DNA of 64,000 nucleotides, taken from assembly GCF_010993985.1 (NCBI RefSeq), contig NZ_WINH01000011.1:1-64000 (forward strand), written 5' to 3'. The position numbers and the translations under genes were made by a program. This stretch comes from Paraferrimonas sp. SM1919 (GTDB lineage: Bacteria; Pseudomonadota; Gammaproteobacteria; Enterobacterales; Shewanellaceae). The notes beneath the pieces were generated by a model. The model was given only the letters and a program-made list of their open reading frames with translations, was not told the origin of the DNA and did no database searches. Every line of letters starts with the position of its first letter. Position 1 is the stretch's first letter. Below are positions 32,054 through 40,129 of this stretch, piece by piece.

Positions 32054-32698
32054 TTATGCAATCCCGTATTGGGCACGATAGGCCTTAACAGCATCTAAGT
32101 GTTGGGCTAAGGCATCTGTCTCAGATAGGTAGTTAATCACGTCATTTAGCGTCACAATCGCTACGACTTGGCAACCAAAGTCCCGCTCAACTTCTTGAAT
32201 AGCTGACAACTCTCCTTGACCTTTCTCTTGACGGTCTAGGGCAATCAGTACCCCCGCAAGTTCAGCACCGTTGGCTTGAATGAGCGTCATAGATTCGCGG
32301 ATTGCGGTACCCGCAGTGATCACGTCGTCCACCAGCATGATTTTGCCTTCTAGCGCACTACCCACTAGGTTGCCGCCCTCACCATGGGTTTTCGCTTCTT
32401 TACGGTTAAAGCAGTATGGTACATCTTGGTTGTGGTGATCATACAGAGCCACTGCCGTGGTTGTTGCAATCGGAATGCCTTTATAAGCTGGACCAAACAG
32501 GACATCATAATCAATTGCCGACTCAGCTAATGCTGCAGCATAGAAACGTCCCAGCTTAGCTAAATCACCACCAGAATTAAACAGACCAGCATTGAAAAAG
32601 TAAGGACTAGTTCGGCCTGATTTCAGGGTAAATTCGCCAAACTTTAGTACACCCTTACTGATGGCAAATTCAATAAACTCTTTTTGATACGCTTTCAT
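32054..32698 (-). CDS. pyrE: orotate phosphoribosyltransferase
   Basis: PyrE joins orotate and PRPP to give OMP in pyrimidine synthesis. The 214 residues include the PRPP loop [17 protein letters not shown] (about 119-135) and [15 protein letters not shown] (about 69-83). It is downstream of rph, from which it is separated by an attenuator hairpin. In E. coli the same hairpin couples pyrE expression to translation of rph under UTP limitation. Confidence 0.96.
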   Translation of the reverse strand: MKAYQKEFIEFAISKGVLKFGEFTLKSGRTSPYFFNAGLFNSGGDLAKLGRFYAAALAESAIDYDVLFGPAYKGIPIATTTAVALYDHHNQDVPYCFNRKEAKTHGEGGNLVGSALEGKIMLVDDVITAGTAIRESMTLIQANGAELAGVLIALDRQEKGQGELSAIQEVERDFGCQVVAIVTLNDVINYLSETDALAQHLDAVKAYRAQYGIA

Positions 32699-32743
32699 AT
32701 TGATCTCTAATCTATGGTTCTTCTATTTTACTTTACACATAAA

Positions 32744-32768
32744 AATAGCGCCCCAGCTGGGCGCTATT
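32744..32768 (-). terminator. rph-pyrE attenuator
   Basis: AATAGCGCCC (32744-32753) pairs with GGGCGCTATT (32759-32768). On the minus strand this hairpin starts 5 bp after the rph stop and is followed by five U, with pyrE 45 bp further on. That is the E. coli pyrE attenuator layout. Confidence 0.85.
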
Positions 32769-32773
32769 AAAAA

Positions 32774-33487
32774 TTAGCTTAATGCCGCTTTCTGCACAGC
32801 AATAATTTCACGAATACCATGCTTGGCTTGCTCCAGCATTGCTAACAGTTCTTCATGAGTGAACGGCGCCTCTTCTGCAGTACCTTGTACTTCGATAAAT
32901 GTACCATTTTCACTCATAACAACATTCATATCGGTTTCAGCTGCACTGTCTTCAGGGTAATCAAGATCGCATACAGGCTCACCGTTATAAATACCCACAG
33001 AGACCGCAGCAATTAAGTGTTTCAGTGGGTTAGTTTTAATGATCCCTTGTTCCCGGGCCCAGTTTAGGGCATCCACCAATGCCACGCAGGCACCAGTAAT
33101 TGAAGCCGTTCGGGTGCCACCGTCAGCCTGAATCACATCACAATCGATAGTAATAGTGTTTTCACCCAGTAACGTTAAATCTACCGCAGCACGCAATGAA
33201 CGACCAATCAAGCGTTGAATTTCTTGAGTGCGACCGCTTTGCTTGCCCTTAGCCGCTTCACGTTGCATACGCGAATGGGTTGAGCGTGGCAACATACCAT
33301 ATTCTGCGGTAATCCAGCCCTTACCTTGGCCTTTTAAAAAACGTGGAACTGAAGAGTCAAAACTTGCGGTACACAATACTTTAGTATTACCAAACTCGAC
33401 TAATACTGAGCCTTCAGCATGTTCGGTAAAACCACGGGTAATAGTAACAGGGCGAGTTTGTGAAGCCGTTCTTCCGCTTGGACGCAT
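32774..33487 (-). CDS. rph: ribonuclease PH
   Basis: RNase PH is a phosphate-dependent 3'-5' exoribonuclease that trims tRNA precursors. The 237-residue product begins [19 protein letters not shown], aligned with the E. coli start; a longer frame exists but the AGGAAT before the ATG at 33485-33487 supports this one. Characteristic segments are [35 protein letters not shown] in pieces near 58-92 and the catalytic [19 protein letters not shown] near residue 117. It is intact, unlike the frameshifted rph of E. coli K-12. It leads into pyrE and is divergent from yicC. Confidence 0.95.
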   Translation of the reverse strand: MRPSGRTASQTRPVTITRGFTEHAEGSVLVEFGNTKVLCTASFDSSVPRFLKGQGKGWITAEYGMLPRSTHSRMQREAAKGKQSGRTQEIQRLIGRSLRAAVDLTLLGENTITIDCDVIQADGGTRTASITGACVALVDALNWAREQGIIKTNPLKHLIAAVSVGIYNGEPVCDLDYPEDSAAETDMNVVMSENGTFIEVQGTAEEAPFTHEELLAMLEQAKHGIREIIAVQKAALS

Positions 33488-33641
33488 GGCAAGGATTCCT
33501 AAATTTGAAATATTTGGCTGCATTATACGTCTGATGCGCCATCTATGCCACGTTATCGATATCAAACAAGGATTAATAAACCATTGCCAAGGTATAACTA
33601 GAGCGTATAATTTAGCCTCAACATTAAATAAGGGCTTTTAA

Positions 33642-34508
33642 ATGATCCACAGTATGACCGCCTTTGCGCGCATTGAACACAAAGCAGATTGGGGCAATGC
33701 GTCGTGGGAGATCCGCAGTGTTAACCAACGTTACTTAGAAACCTACCTACGTTTGCCTGAGCAATTCCGTTCGCTAGAGCCCATTTTGCGTGAACGCCTA
33801 AGAAAACGTTTAAGCCGCGGTAAAGTGGAAGTAAACCTTAGATTTGATTTAAACCAGCAAGAAAATACCGAACTGCAACTCAACCAAAAATTAGCAGGCC
33901 AGTTAATTGAGTCAGCAAAATGGCTACAACAACAAGCCGGTGACAACGCTCAACTCAACCTGGTAGACCTGATGCGTTGGCCAGGGGTAATGAGTAGCGA
34001 AGAGCAAGACCTAGACACCGTAAAAGCGGAAATCTTGGCCCAGTTTGATGCTGCTGTAGATCAATTTGTTGCTGCCCGCGGTCGTGAAGGTGAAGCCATT
34101 TACACCATGATTGATAGCCGCCTAGATGCCATTAGCGAACAAGCCGCTATCGTACGTAAGCACATGCCAGAAGTCATTCAATGGCAGCGTGACAAGCTAC
34201 AAGCCAAGTTTGATGAAATCAACGGCGAGCTAGACCCAGCCCGTATCGAACAAGAAATGGTGCTAATGGCGCAAAAGATGGACGTGGCCGAAGAACTAGA
34301 CCGTTTAGATGCTCATATTGTTGAAACCAAGCGTATCCTTAAAAAAGGGGGCGCCTGTGGCCGTCGTTTAGACTTTATGATGCAAGAGTTCAACCGCGAA
34401 TCGAACACCCTCGCCTCTAAGTCAATCAACGCTGAAGTGACCCAAGCCGCGGTAGAGCTGAAGGTCCTGATTGAGCAAATGAGAGAACAGATCCAAAATC
34501 TAGAATAG
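33642..34508 (+). CDS. yicC: YicC-family endoribonuclease
   Basis: The 288-residue protein has the YicC start MIHSMTAFARIE and the C-terminal DUF1732 region with GGACGRRLDFMMQEFNRES (about 234-252) and EVTQAAVELKVLIEQMREQIQN. YicC proteins are hexameric endoribonucleases; E. coli YicC acts on RyhB. The last seven codons are part of a 20-bp sequence repeated 2.8 kb downstream, so the gene's 3' end is an integration site that has been rebuilt by an inserted element. Confidence 0.93.
   Translation: MIHSMTAFARIEHKADWGNASWEIRSVNQRYLETYLRLPEQFRSLEPILRERLRKRLSRGKVEVNLRFDLNQQENTELQLNQKLAGQLIESAKWLQQQAGDNAQLNLVDLMRWPGVMSSEEQDLDTVKAEILAQFDAAVDQFVAARGREGEAIYTMIDSRLDAISEQAAIVRKHMPEVIQWQRDKLQAKFDEINGELDPARIEQEMVLMAQKMDVAEELDRLDAHIVETKRILKKGGACGRRLDFMMQEFNRESNTLASKSINAEVTQAAVELKVLIEQMREQIQNLE
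34488..34507 (+). repeat. left attachment-site-like repeat in the yicC 3' end
   Basis: CAGATCCAAAATCTAGAATA at the end of yicC recurs at 37317-37336 as a direct repeat with 18 of 20 bases equal (the two differences are a swapped TC/CT). Between them are an integrase stub and a three-gene operon. The end of yicC is a documented integration site for mobilisable genomic islands in gammaproteobacteria. Confidence 0.75.
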
Positions 34509-34602
34509 TGTTTAAGACTGTTTCAGATTGATAAGAAAGTCTTTATAACACAAGTTATTACGGCTTTTTTTTTCACAGGTATCTATTTGTTTGCTATTGT
34601 TT

Positions 34603-34660
34603 GGTTACTAAAGTGGTTACTACCATCGAGAGCAATCATAAACAAAAATATTTAGTAACC
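34603..34660. repeat. GGTTACTA repeats, probable integrase arm sites (left)
   Basis: GGTTACTA occurs at 34603-34610 and 34615-34622, 12 bp apart, and inverted as TAGTAACC at 34653-34660. The same direct pair with the same 12-bp spacing lies at the other end of the island (37225-37232 and 37237-37244). Paired repeats inside both ends are typical arm-type sites of tyrosine recombinases; this reading is an inference. Confidence 0.6.
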
Positions 34661-34675
34661 ACTTGAATCCATACG

Positions 34676-34774
34676 ATGAACGACAAACAAATAAAAGCTT
34701 TTATCCGCAGTAAGGAATTGGGCCGTAAAGCAGTAAGCGACGGGTTATATATTAGTCGAGCATCTAATTGCTAA
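34676..34774 (+). pseudogene. truncated tyrosine integrase (N-terminal stub)
   Basis: A 32-codon frame starts MNDKQIKAFIRS and continues with ELGRKAVSDGLYISRA, the typical N-terminus of P4/MGI-like integrases whose next residues would read SDGLYLRxS. It breaks off at a TAA and no catalytic domain follows before the terminator at 34794. The ATG is 168 bp after yicC, the place an integrase gene occupies in islands at this site. The rest of the gene has been deleted. Confidence 0.65.
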
Positions 34775-34793
34775 TTAATATCACGATAATAAA

Positions 34794-34811
34794 AAAGCCC
34801 AATCGGGCTTT
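34794..34811 (-). terminator. terminator of the three-gene island operon
   Basis: AAAGCCC (34794-34800) pairs with GGGCTTT (34805-34811) around AATC. On the minus strand it is followed by six U and lies 4 bp past the last stop codon. Confidence 0.8.
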
Positions 34812-34814
34812 TCA

Positions 34815-35648
34815 TCATGTCTCATTGAGCTCTTCAGTCTCACCTTGTTCAGCAGATTTCGGATCATAAAAGTATTTAGGAAACTTAGTAGTGAAACCTA
34901 AAGGAAAATCATTTACATCCATCACGTCTGAGAGTCCATAAACATCAAGGAAATCAGTACGGTTTAGTAGTTCAATTTCAGTCAGCTTATCTAAAGCACT
35001 TAAGAATTCAGTCTCAAAATCATGTTCTAGGTCTAAAAATGATTGCTGGTCAATATTAGGTCTATGTAAGATGATCACCGCACATTGATACTTATCTGAG
35101 TCTTTTTTGACATATATTCTAATGGAGTGAATTACATGGCCAAATGTATTCAGTAAGCCCTTTTCACCAACAGAACTAAATACACTCTTTGTAGCACTAT
35201 CGAATTCTTCTGGAAGCCCCTCTCTTATATATCGGTTTGCTTTCCAATGTTTTATCGCCGCTAGAGTATCAGAAGATACCGCTATAGCTTCATTATAGCT
35301 CTTTTTGATTATTGCTGAACGCTTTACTAGATGGTGATCGTACGCTCGAGCAACCCATAGTTTGCCATTAGTGTCTTGAAATTCAATTTCTCTGGGATTG
35401 AAGCCATGTCTTTGCCTTAAATTCTTATTTTTGCCCTTCCTTGATCTAAGCAGTAAACACTCTACAAACGGCTCATTCGAGTTAAGTAAGTCACATCCCT
35501 GTGTGATTAGCATTAACTTCGCATCACTTCCTCTTTCTTTAGATGAGTGGTTTAGCTGGAAGTCGTTCTCATCAAAATCATGATATTCGCAAGTTGCACC
35601 CTGTCGCCAGCCATTGTTTAAAATCTGCTTCCTTTCATTTTGCGCCAT
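34815..35648 (-). CDS. hypothetical protein, third gene of the island operon
   Basis: This 277-residue soluble protein is not one I recognise. Visible features are a LMLITQGCDLLN segment (about 45-56), in the style of the S/TQDCD motif seen in some phage-island proteins; a basic stretch RSRKGKNKNLRQRHG (about 68-82); and an acidic C-terminal tail. No signal peptide or membrane helix is seen. Its ATG follows the middle gene by 2 bp, and the operon terminator follows its stop. It looks A+T-rich compared with the flanking core genes, which fits acquisition. It may be an effector or an accessory protein; no function is claimed. Confidence 0.7.
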   Translation of the reverse strand: MAQNERKQILNNGWRQGATCEYHDFDENDFQLNHSSKERGSDAKLMLITQGCDLLNSNEPFVECLLLRSRKGKNKNLRQRHGFNPREIEFQDTNGKLWVARAYDHHLVKRSAIIKKSYNEAIAVSSDTLAAIKHWKANRYIREGLPEEFDSATKSVFSSVGEKGLLNTFGHVIHSIRIYVKKDSDKYQCAVIILHRPNIDQQSFLDLEHDFETEFLSALDKLTEIELLNRTDFLDVYGLSDVMDVNDFPLGFTTKFPKYFYDPKSAEQGETEELNET

Positions 35649-35650
35649 AA

Positions 35651-36208
35651 TTAACCAGCACTACCCAATACTATTGTATTATCTTCAGGGTACTCAGATG
35701 CACCATTTATAAATTTTGCTCTTTTTATCGCCAGCTCTCTCAAGCTCTGATAATGCCTATCAATCGAATGGAAATTCAACATCTCTTTGCTCAATTTTTC
35801 AATAAATGTAGTTCCATCCATCTTTATAGTTTTTGCAGCACGGCCGAGCCTAGTGCCATCAAATCCATGGCTTTTGGATAAGTTATATAGCTTATATAGC
35901 TTATAATAAACATTACCCTGTGGCTCATGAACACCATTCTTCCAGCTATAGATGGAGGCTCTTTTCACCCCTAAAATCACTTCGAAATCTTTCACTGGGA
36001 TCCCAAAGCTAGAGATTATGTGCTCCACCATTTCAGGAATAGATTTTTCTAAGCCCTGAGCAATTTTGATGCCTTTATATGGTTGCTTATATACTCTAGG
36101 TAACAAAAGAAAAAGTTCGTCTTCGCTGCTTAAATCAATGCCAGTAGAAGTAAATTCCGCATCACAAGGTACAGCCTCAGTATCGAGTATAGTTGTAAAA
36201 AATGTCAT
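35651..36208 (-). CDS. hypothetical helix-turn-helix protein, second gene of the island operon
   Basis: The 185-residue protein has a putative Xre-like helix-turn-helix around residues 68-105: SSFGIPVKDFEVILGVKRAS and then IYSWKNGVHEPQ, the phrase typical of DNA-binding domains of that class. The flanking N-terminal 60 residues and the C-terminal part (with RHYQSLRELAIKRAKF) have no motif I know. Its start overlaps the TIGR04255-like gene by four bases (ATGA), and it ends 2 bp before the third gene, so the three should be co-translated. It could regulate the operon through the ATACA boxes upstream. Confidence 0.72.
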   Translation of the reverse strand: MTFFTTILDTEAVPCDAEFTSTGIDLSSEDELFLLLPRVYKQPYKGIKIAQGLEKSIPEMVEHIISSFGIPVKDFEVILGVKRASIYSWKNGVHEPQGNVYYKLYKLYNLSKSHGFDGTRLGRAAKTIKMDGTTFIEKLSKEMLNFHSIDRHYQSLRELAIKRAKFINGASEYPEDNTIVLGSAG

Positions 36209-37089
36209 TTTACTACCTCCCAGTCTATCTGTGCTTTCTCAGTAATACAGTTAACAAACGCTGCCTTAGTCACTTTTCTCATATTGTTAAGAGACTCAAT
36301 AATATCATCCAGATTAAACAGTTTTCGTTCCTTTTTTACCAAGTCAAAATCTAAAATAAGATAATCTGATTTTGCGTTTAGTTTCTCATCCCACCAAGCT
36401 TGTGAGCGAATTATCAAGGATGTTTCTTTCGAGTCAGCTAACTCCGGAAGAATAATCGGTAAATTCTTATCTGTCATTTTGGGTGAAAATTTAAGCGACT
36501 GGATGGTTAAACCACCTTCTCCAGTAATATAATTCATCATAATCTGAGTATGTGCACCTTCATCCTCCAGAGTAGGTACATCTAGAAGAATACTTGGATA
36601 CCATTCAGGTTTAACATACTCACTTAAATCTGAATCTCCTTTAGGCACAATGAGGTTAACATACCTTGTACCTATTGCAGTAAACGCACCGTCCTGTACA
36701 GATGGATAAACATTTATTAAAGCTTTGATTGCTTTCCCAATAAGCTTAACAAAATCAACATGGGTAGTATAAGCTGTCGTCTTGAAGAAAATCTCACCAG
36801 AAGATAGGTATATAGAAGTGTTTCGCTCTAGGTTCCTGAAAATATACCTAACCTTTTCAGGTTTGTTTATCTTGGGAATTGGCTGAGAAAAATCAGATTC
36901 ATTACTATTAAATTCAAATCCAATTTCCTGCTCCGTCTCTGTGATTTTCTCTACATATCCAAGTTCACGAAGCACTTTCTCCAACTCTGCTAACAATGAC
37001 TCATTCTTAAAATCGGGAATATTAGAAAAGCTAATTTTAGTTAGCGTCATGATCAGAGGGGCGTACTTAAATTCAATTGCTTTATTCAT
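36205..37089 (-). CDS. TIGR04255-like protein, first gene of the island operon
   Basis: This 294-residue protein resembles the sporadically distributed TIGR04255 family. It starts with an N-terminal KYAPLIMTLTKISFSNIPDF segment, then strands with SSGEIFFKTTAYTTHVDF (about 96-113), and then AFTAIGTRYVNLIVP (about 139-153), where the family has its conserved Arg-Tyr-x-Asn. Family members turn up in genomic islands in varied gene neighbourhoods, and no function is known. It leads a tight three-gene operon behind a promoter region with ATACA repeats. The assignment is by pattern memory, so it should be checked with a profile search. Confidence 0.65.
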   Translation of the reverse strand: MNKAIEFKYAPLIMTLTKISFSNIPDFKNESLLAELEKVLRELGYVEKITETEQEIGFEFNSNESDFSQPIPKINKPEKVRYIFRNLERNTSIYLSSGEIFFKTTAYTTHVDFVKLIGKAIKALINVYPSVQDGAFTAIGTRYVNLIVPKGDSDLSEYVKPEWYPSILLDVPTLEDEGAHTQIMMNYITGEGGLTIQSLKFSPKMTDKNLPIILPELADSKETSLIIRSQAWWDEKLNAKSDYLILDFDLVKKERKLFNLDDIIESLNNMRKVTKAAFVNCITEKAQIDWEVVK

Positions 37090-37182
37090 TTTTTTGTATC
37101 AATTCCTTTTTCATACAGTTCAACCATACACTAAACTATACACCAATCAAGAAAAACTGTATAAAAAAGTGTCAAGATGTAT
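37090..37182 (-). promoter_or_regulatory. promoter/operator region of the island operon
   Basis: Minus strand TTGACA (window 37170-37175) can serve as -35. ATACA boxes occur at 37113, 37126 and 37138, spaced 13 and 12 bp. ATACAGTT (37113-37120) is inverted as AACTGTAT (37155-37162), and a further TGTAT lies at 37178-37182. This array of short repeats looks like binding sites for a repressor, plausibly the operon's own HTH protein. Confidence 0.45.
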
Positions 37183-37224
37183 GATTCACTTAACATGTAA
37201 ATTGTTCCCATTACCAAGAAAAAT

Positions 37225-37244
37225 GGTTACTAAATGGGTTACTA
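37225..37244 (+). repeat. GGTTACTA repeats, probable integrase arm sites (right)
   Basis: GGTTACTA at 37225-37232 and 37237-37244 repeats the pair inside the left end with identical 12-bp spacing. Confidence 0.6.
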
Positions 37245-37316
37245 AATCCAAACATAAAGCGCAAAATCAGTTGCAAGAAATTGATTTTAAACACCTTAAT
37301 TCAAGCACTCTACATT

Positions 37317-37336
37317 CAGATCCAAAACTTAGAATA
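37317..37336 (+). repeat. right attachment-site-like repeat
   Basis: CAGATCCAAAACTTAGAATA repeats the yicC 3' end (34488-34507) with 18 of 20 bases equal. The sequence after it, with the G+C-rich hairpin at 37369, would be the original flank of yicC. Confidence 0.72.
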
Positions 37337-37368
37337 ATCCCTAAGAGTTTGGCTAGCTGAATAAATTA

Positions 37369-37398
37369 AGCCCCGCGCTACCTGTGTAACGCGGGGCT
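37369..37398. terminator. bidirectional terminator before yceH
   Basis: AGCCCCGCG (37369-37377) pairs with CGCGGGGCT (37390-37398). It lies 25 bp past the yceH stop and would also have ended yicC before the island arrived. Confidence 0.75.
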
Positions 37399-37422
37399 AT
37401 TTATATGCCTTAACGTCGCGAA

Positions 37423-38067
37423 TTAACCGGCAAGTTGCTTGGCTAAATCCGCTTCGAGTTCTTCAACTTCTGCCTGCAAAGTGGCAATTTGAGCCTTTAG
37501 GGATTGAATCTTTTTATGCTTATCTTCGGCGGATAGTTCAATGCTCATGGCCGCATCAGCGCCGCCAGCTTGAAACAGATGCTGGTATCTGTGGTCACGC
37601 TGACCTGGCTGTTTATCTAACTTAACCGCCCATGGGCTTGGCGCTTTGGCGACTAGACTTTCTAGGGCTTGCTCGGCCTCATCAAAGCTTGCGAATTGAT
37701 GGAGTCGATTAGCTCGGGTTTTTATTTCACCTGGGGCTTGGGCACCACGCAGGAACATAATGGTTAGGCAGGCACGCTGGGCCGAATTCATATCAAACTG
37801 GCTCATGGCAGTGCCACAAAAGCGCTGTTTATACTTGGCGACACGGCCACCACCACCAGCTTCCATCAACAAGTTTTTACCGACTAATGATTCAACAATG
37901 GTTTCAACTTGGGAGGCGGTATAATTGACAACAGGTTCGCGACTGCTTTTTTGATTACACCCCAACATAATTGCGTTTAATGTAAGGGGGTATTGATCTG
38001 GGGTCGTCATTTCTTTCTCAAGTAACACCCCTAATACTCTTAATTCTGCATCCGATAAAGTTAGCAT
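37423..38067 (-). CDS. yceH: YceH family protein (UPF0502/DUF480)
   Basis: The 214-residue protein starts with the DUF480 motif ELRVLGVLLEKEMTTPDQYPLTLNA (about residues 8-32, in pieces) and has two winged-helix-like halves, then a C-terminal coiled coil from about 178 (KKIQSLKAQIATLQAEVEEL). Family members are predicted DNA-binding proteins without an assigned role. It is divergent from yceI, while E. coli has yceH near mviM-mviN. Confidence 0.9.
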   Translation of the reverse strand: MLTLSDAELRVLGVLLEKEMTTPDQYPLTLNAIMLGCNQKSSREPVVNYTASQVETIVESLVGKNLLMEAGGGGRVAKYKQRFCGTAMSQFDMNSAQRACLTIMFLRGAQAPGEIKTRANRLHQFASFDEAEQALESLVAKAPSPWAVKLDKQPGQRDHRYQHLFQAGGADAAMSIELSAEDKHKKIQSLKAQIATLQAEVEELEADLAKQLAG

Positions 38068-38193
38068 GGTTGCTCCAGAATTCGCTTATGTTCATTGCAA
38101 ATTTACCTTAGTGTTGAAGTTATCTCCACCAAATCTAAGCAATTTATCTAGATTTGACGTACATTGATTAACATCAACTACAAATAAAGGTGC

Positions 38194-38850
38194 ATGATGA
38201 AAGCTAATCAATACCTAATAATAATAATGAGTATGACACTCACTGCATGTGCGGCCTTATTTACCCCTAATGTCACCACTAACATCATCGAGTTAGAACA
38301 GGGCAACTATACTCTAGACAACAGCCATGCTTCACTCAACTTTTCAGTAAATCACCTTGGTTTTAGTTGGTATCAGGGACGCTTTAAAGATTTACAAGCC
38401 AGCTTAACGTTCAACCCAAAGCAGCCCCAACTTTCAAAGTTACAAGCAAAAGTTAACATGGCGTCATTGGATGTAAACCATCCTGAATTTCAAAAGAAAT
38501 TACTTGGTCCCGGCTGGTTTGATGCTAACCAATTCGCCTTCGCTACCTTTGTCAGCGACAAAGTCACTTTTAGTGGTCAACAATTATCGGTGAGGGGCCA
38601 ATTAACACTAAAAGGCGTTAGCCGTACCATTACCTTTAATGGCATTATGGTTGGCGCAGGAATCAACCCATTAACTTTTAAACATACCATGGGATTTAGC
38701 TTAGTTGCAGAAATAAGCCGTTCTGACTTTGGTATTGATGCTTACCTTGGACCAGTAGCCGATAAAGTTGAGCTCAGTTTTAATGGTGAGTTTGTCAGTA
38801 AACTCGGCAGCCCAAGTAAACAAGCCACTAAGGCTAATTCCGTTCTCTAG
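38194..38850 (+). CDS. YceI-family lipoprotein
   Basis: This 218-residue protein has a lipoprotein signal (hydrophobic core, then LTAC with Cys 19). A YceI lipocalin-like beta-barrel follows: ANYTLDN-like start at 39-45, then DNSHASLNFSVNHLGFSWYQG and the repeated pattern FDANQFAFATFVSDKV and LKGVSRTITFNGI. YceI proteins bind polyisoprenoids such as ubiquinone-8 in their barrel. Here it would be membrane-anchored in the periplasm. Its stop lies 3 bp from the convergent RraA-like gene. Confidence 0.85.
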   Translation: MMKANQYLIIIMSMTLTACAALFTPNVTTNIIELEQGNYTLDNSHASLNFSVNHLGFSWYQGRFKDLQASLTFNPKQPQLSKLQAKVNMASLDVNHPEFQKKLLGPGWFDANQFAFATFVSDKVTFSGQQLSVRGQLTLKGVSRTITFNGIMVGAGINPLTFKHTMGFSLVAEISRSDFGIDAYLGPVADKVELSFNGEFVSKLGSPSKQATKANSVL

Positions 38851-38853
38851 CCC

Positions 38854-39354
38854 TCAGTTAGCGGTCAATTTGTCGACATCTAAGGGGGTTTCACTTGTCA
38901 GCACGGCATTAACATCGGCATAAATGCTTTGTCCGGGCTTTATTTGATTTTGACCTATATTCACTGTCGCATTTATCTGACCTAACCCTTTTTTCTCAGT
39001 TTTAAAGGGGCATGTCCCCAACGCCTGCACGCCAATATCCATGTTACTAATGGCACCCGCATCACGTATTGCCCCGTGTACGATAATCCCCTGCCAATTA
39101 TTCTGCATCGCCAGTATGGCCAGCTGATCACCTAATAAGGCTTTATCACATAAACCGTGGCCATCAATAAACAGCACTTTGCCGGTACCGTCTTGCGCTA
39201 ATACTTGGCGCACCATTGAATTATCATGGAAGCACTGCACGGTCACCACTTCGCCATAGAACACTCTTTTTCCACCATAGCTATTAAACGGAAGTGGCAG
39301 TAGTTGCAGTTTATCCGCATATAAATCACATAAGTCTGGGGTAAGATCTAACAT
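38854..39354 (-). CDS. RraA-family protein
   Basis: The 166-residue product, counted from MLDLTPDLCDLYADKL, aligns with E. coli RraA, the protein inhibitor of RNase E. It shares DLCDLY at the start, GGKRVFYGEVVTVQCFHDN, and the core WQGIIVHGAIRDAGAISNMDIGVQALG. An AAGGATACCC before the ATG at 39352-39354 supports this start; longer in-frame ATGs to 39405 are less likely. Some family members are aldolases with a metal-binding Asp, so either role is possible. A second, true RraA may exist elsewhere in the genome. Confidence 0.82.
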   Translation of the reverse strand: MLDLTPDLCDLYADKLQLLPLPFNSYGGKRVFYGEVVTVQCFHDNSMVRQVLAQDGTGKVLFIDGHGLCDKALLGDQLAILAMQNNWQGIIVHGAIRDAGAISNMDIGVQALGTCPFKTEKKGLGQINATVNIGQNQIKPGQSIYADVNAVLTSETPLDVDKLTAN

Positions 39355-39432
39355 TGGGTATCCTTGACAATAAGTATCGGTCATTCCACTATGCCCATTG
39401 CACACAACAAGCTCAATTGACTATTTTTTAAT

Positions 39433-39804
39433 ATGCTCAGCGTCCCACTCCCTTCACTTATTCACCGTATTGGCAAAGCCAAGGTGGAGACTGCCCGTAG
39501 CACTGCCGCTAATTTTAGCTGTCAGCTAAAACGCGTACGCCGCTCCCGCAATTGGCAACTTATCGGTGAACTCGGTCAACTTGATGCTTTTAGCCAGCAC
39601 CTAAAAAGCCAAGATGATCACTGGCAATACCTAATTGGAAAGTGTGAAGCAGTATTAAGCAAACACGCCGCAGAGCTTGAACCGATAGAAACCAAGCTGG
39701 CCAAACTGATTGCCAAGGATTGCGCCATTACTGTCGCAAAACTGATGCAACAAACCGAATGCACCCTCGCCCAAGCAAGGGTAGCGTTGGCGGAGAGTTT
39801 TTAA
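39433..39804 (+). CDS. ribosome recycling factor family protein (RRF_GI domain)
   Basis: The 123-residue protein carries the RRF_GI pattern: LPSLIHRIGKAK near residues 6-17, CQLKRVRRSRNWQLIG near 30-45, and a C-terminal part with AVLSKHAAELEPIETKLAKL and ITVAKLMQQTECTLAQAR. The name refers to weak similarity to a piece of RRF; it lacks the full two-domain recycling factor. A function in translation is not shown. It is divergent from the RraA-like gene. Confidence 0.72.
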   Translation: MLSVPLPSLIHRIGKAKVETARSTAANFSCQLKRVRRSRNWQLIGELGQLDAFSQHLKSQDDHWQYLIGKCEAVLSKHAAELEPIETKLAKLIAKDCAITVAKLMQQTECTLAQARVALAESF

Positions 39805-40129
39805 GGTGTGGGGCAAGGTTAAAAAAGGAAGGTGTCAGGCTCGCAAATAACGCTTGCTGAAAAAAGAATTAGCTATGAGCTAATTAGCTCACGATGCATA
39901 GTATCTACAGCAAGTATTTTGAACTTACTGCACTACAAAATCTAAGGAGCTTGTTTCAGGAATTCATTGCAGATAGGATGAAGCATTCAAGCTTTATACT
40001 AATAAACTGTGATAACAAGGGCGCTTGCAGCACCCTGTAGTTTAAACTAGTGATTTTTATACAATGAAAAAAATGTTATCAAGATACCTAAAGCACCTTA
40101 TTGCATAATAAGAACTTAATCTCAGATGA
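39805..40129. other. intergenic region with palindromes upstream of the methyltransferase end
   Basis: No gene is visible. The region contains GAGCTAATTAGCTC, a perfect 14-bp palindrome at 39877-39890, framed by CTTGCTG (39853-39859) and CAGCAAG (39908-39914). TAGTTTAAACTA, a perfect 12-bp palindrome, is at 40038-40049. The text at about 39826-39846 (AAGGAAGGTGTCAGGCTCGC) resembles dispersed repeats of Shewanella genomes. It marks the edge of the accessory restriction-modification block. Confidence 0.4.

Noticed and set aside
33228..33641. An antisense gene over the 5' end of rph
   Set aside because: It is a shadow frame of a well-supported gene and has no ribosome-binding site or motif.
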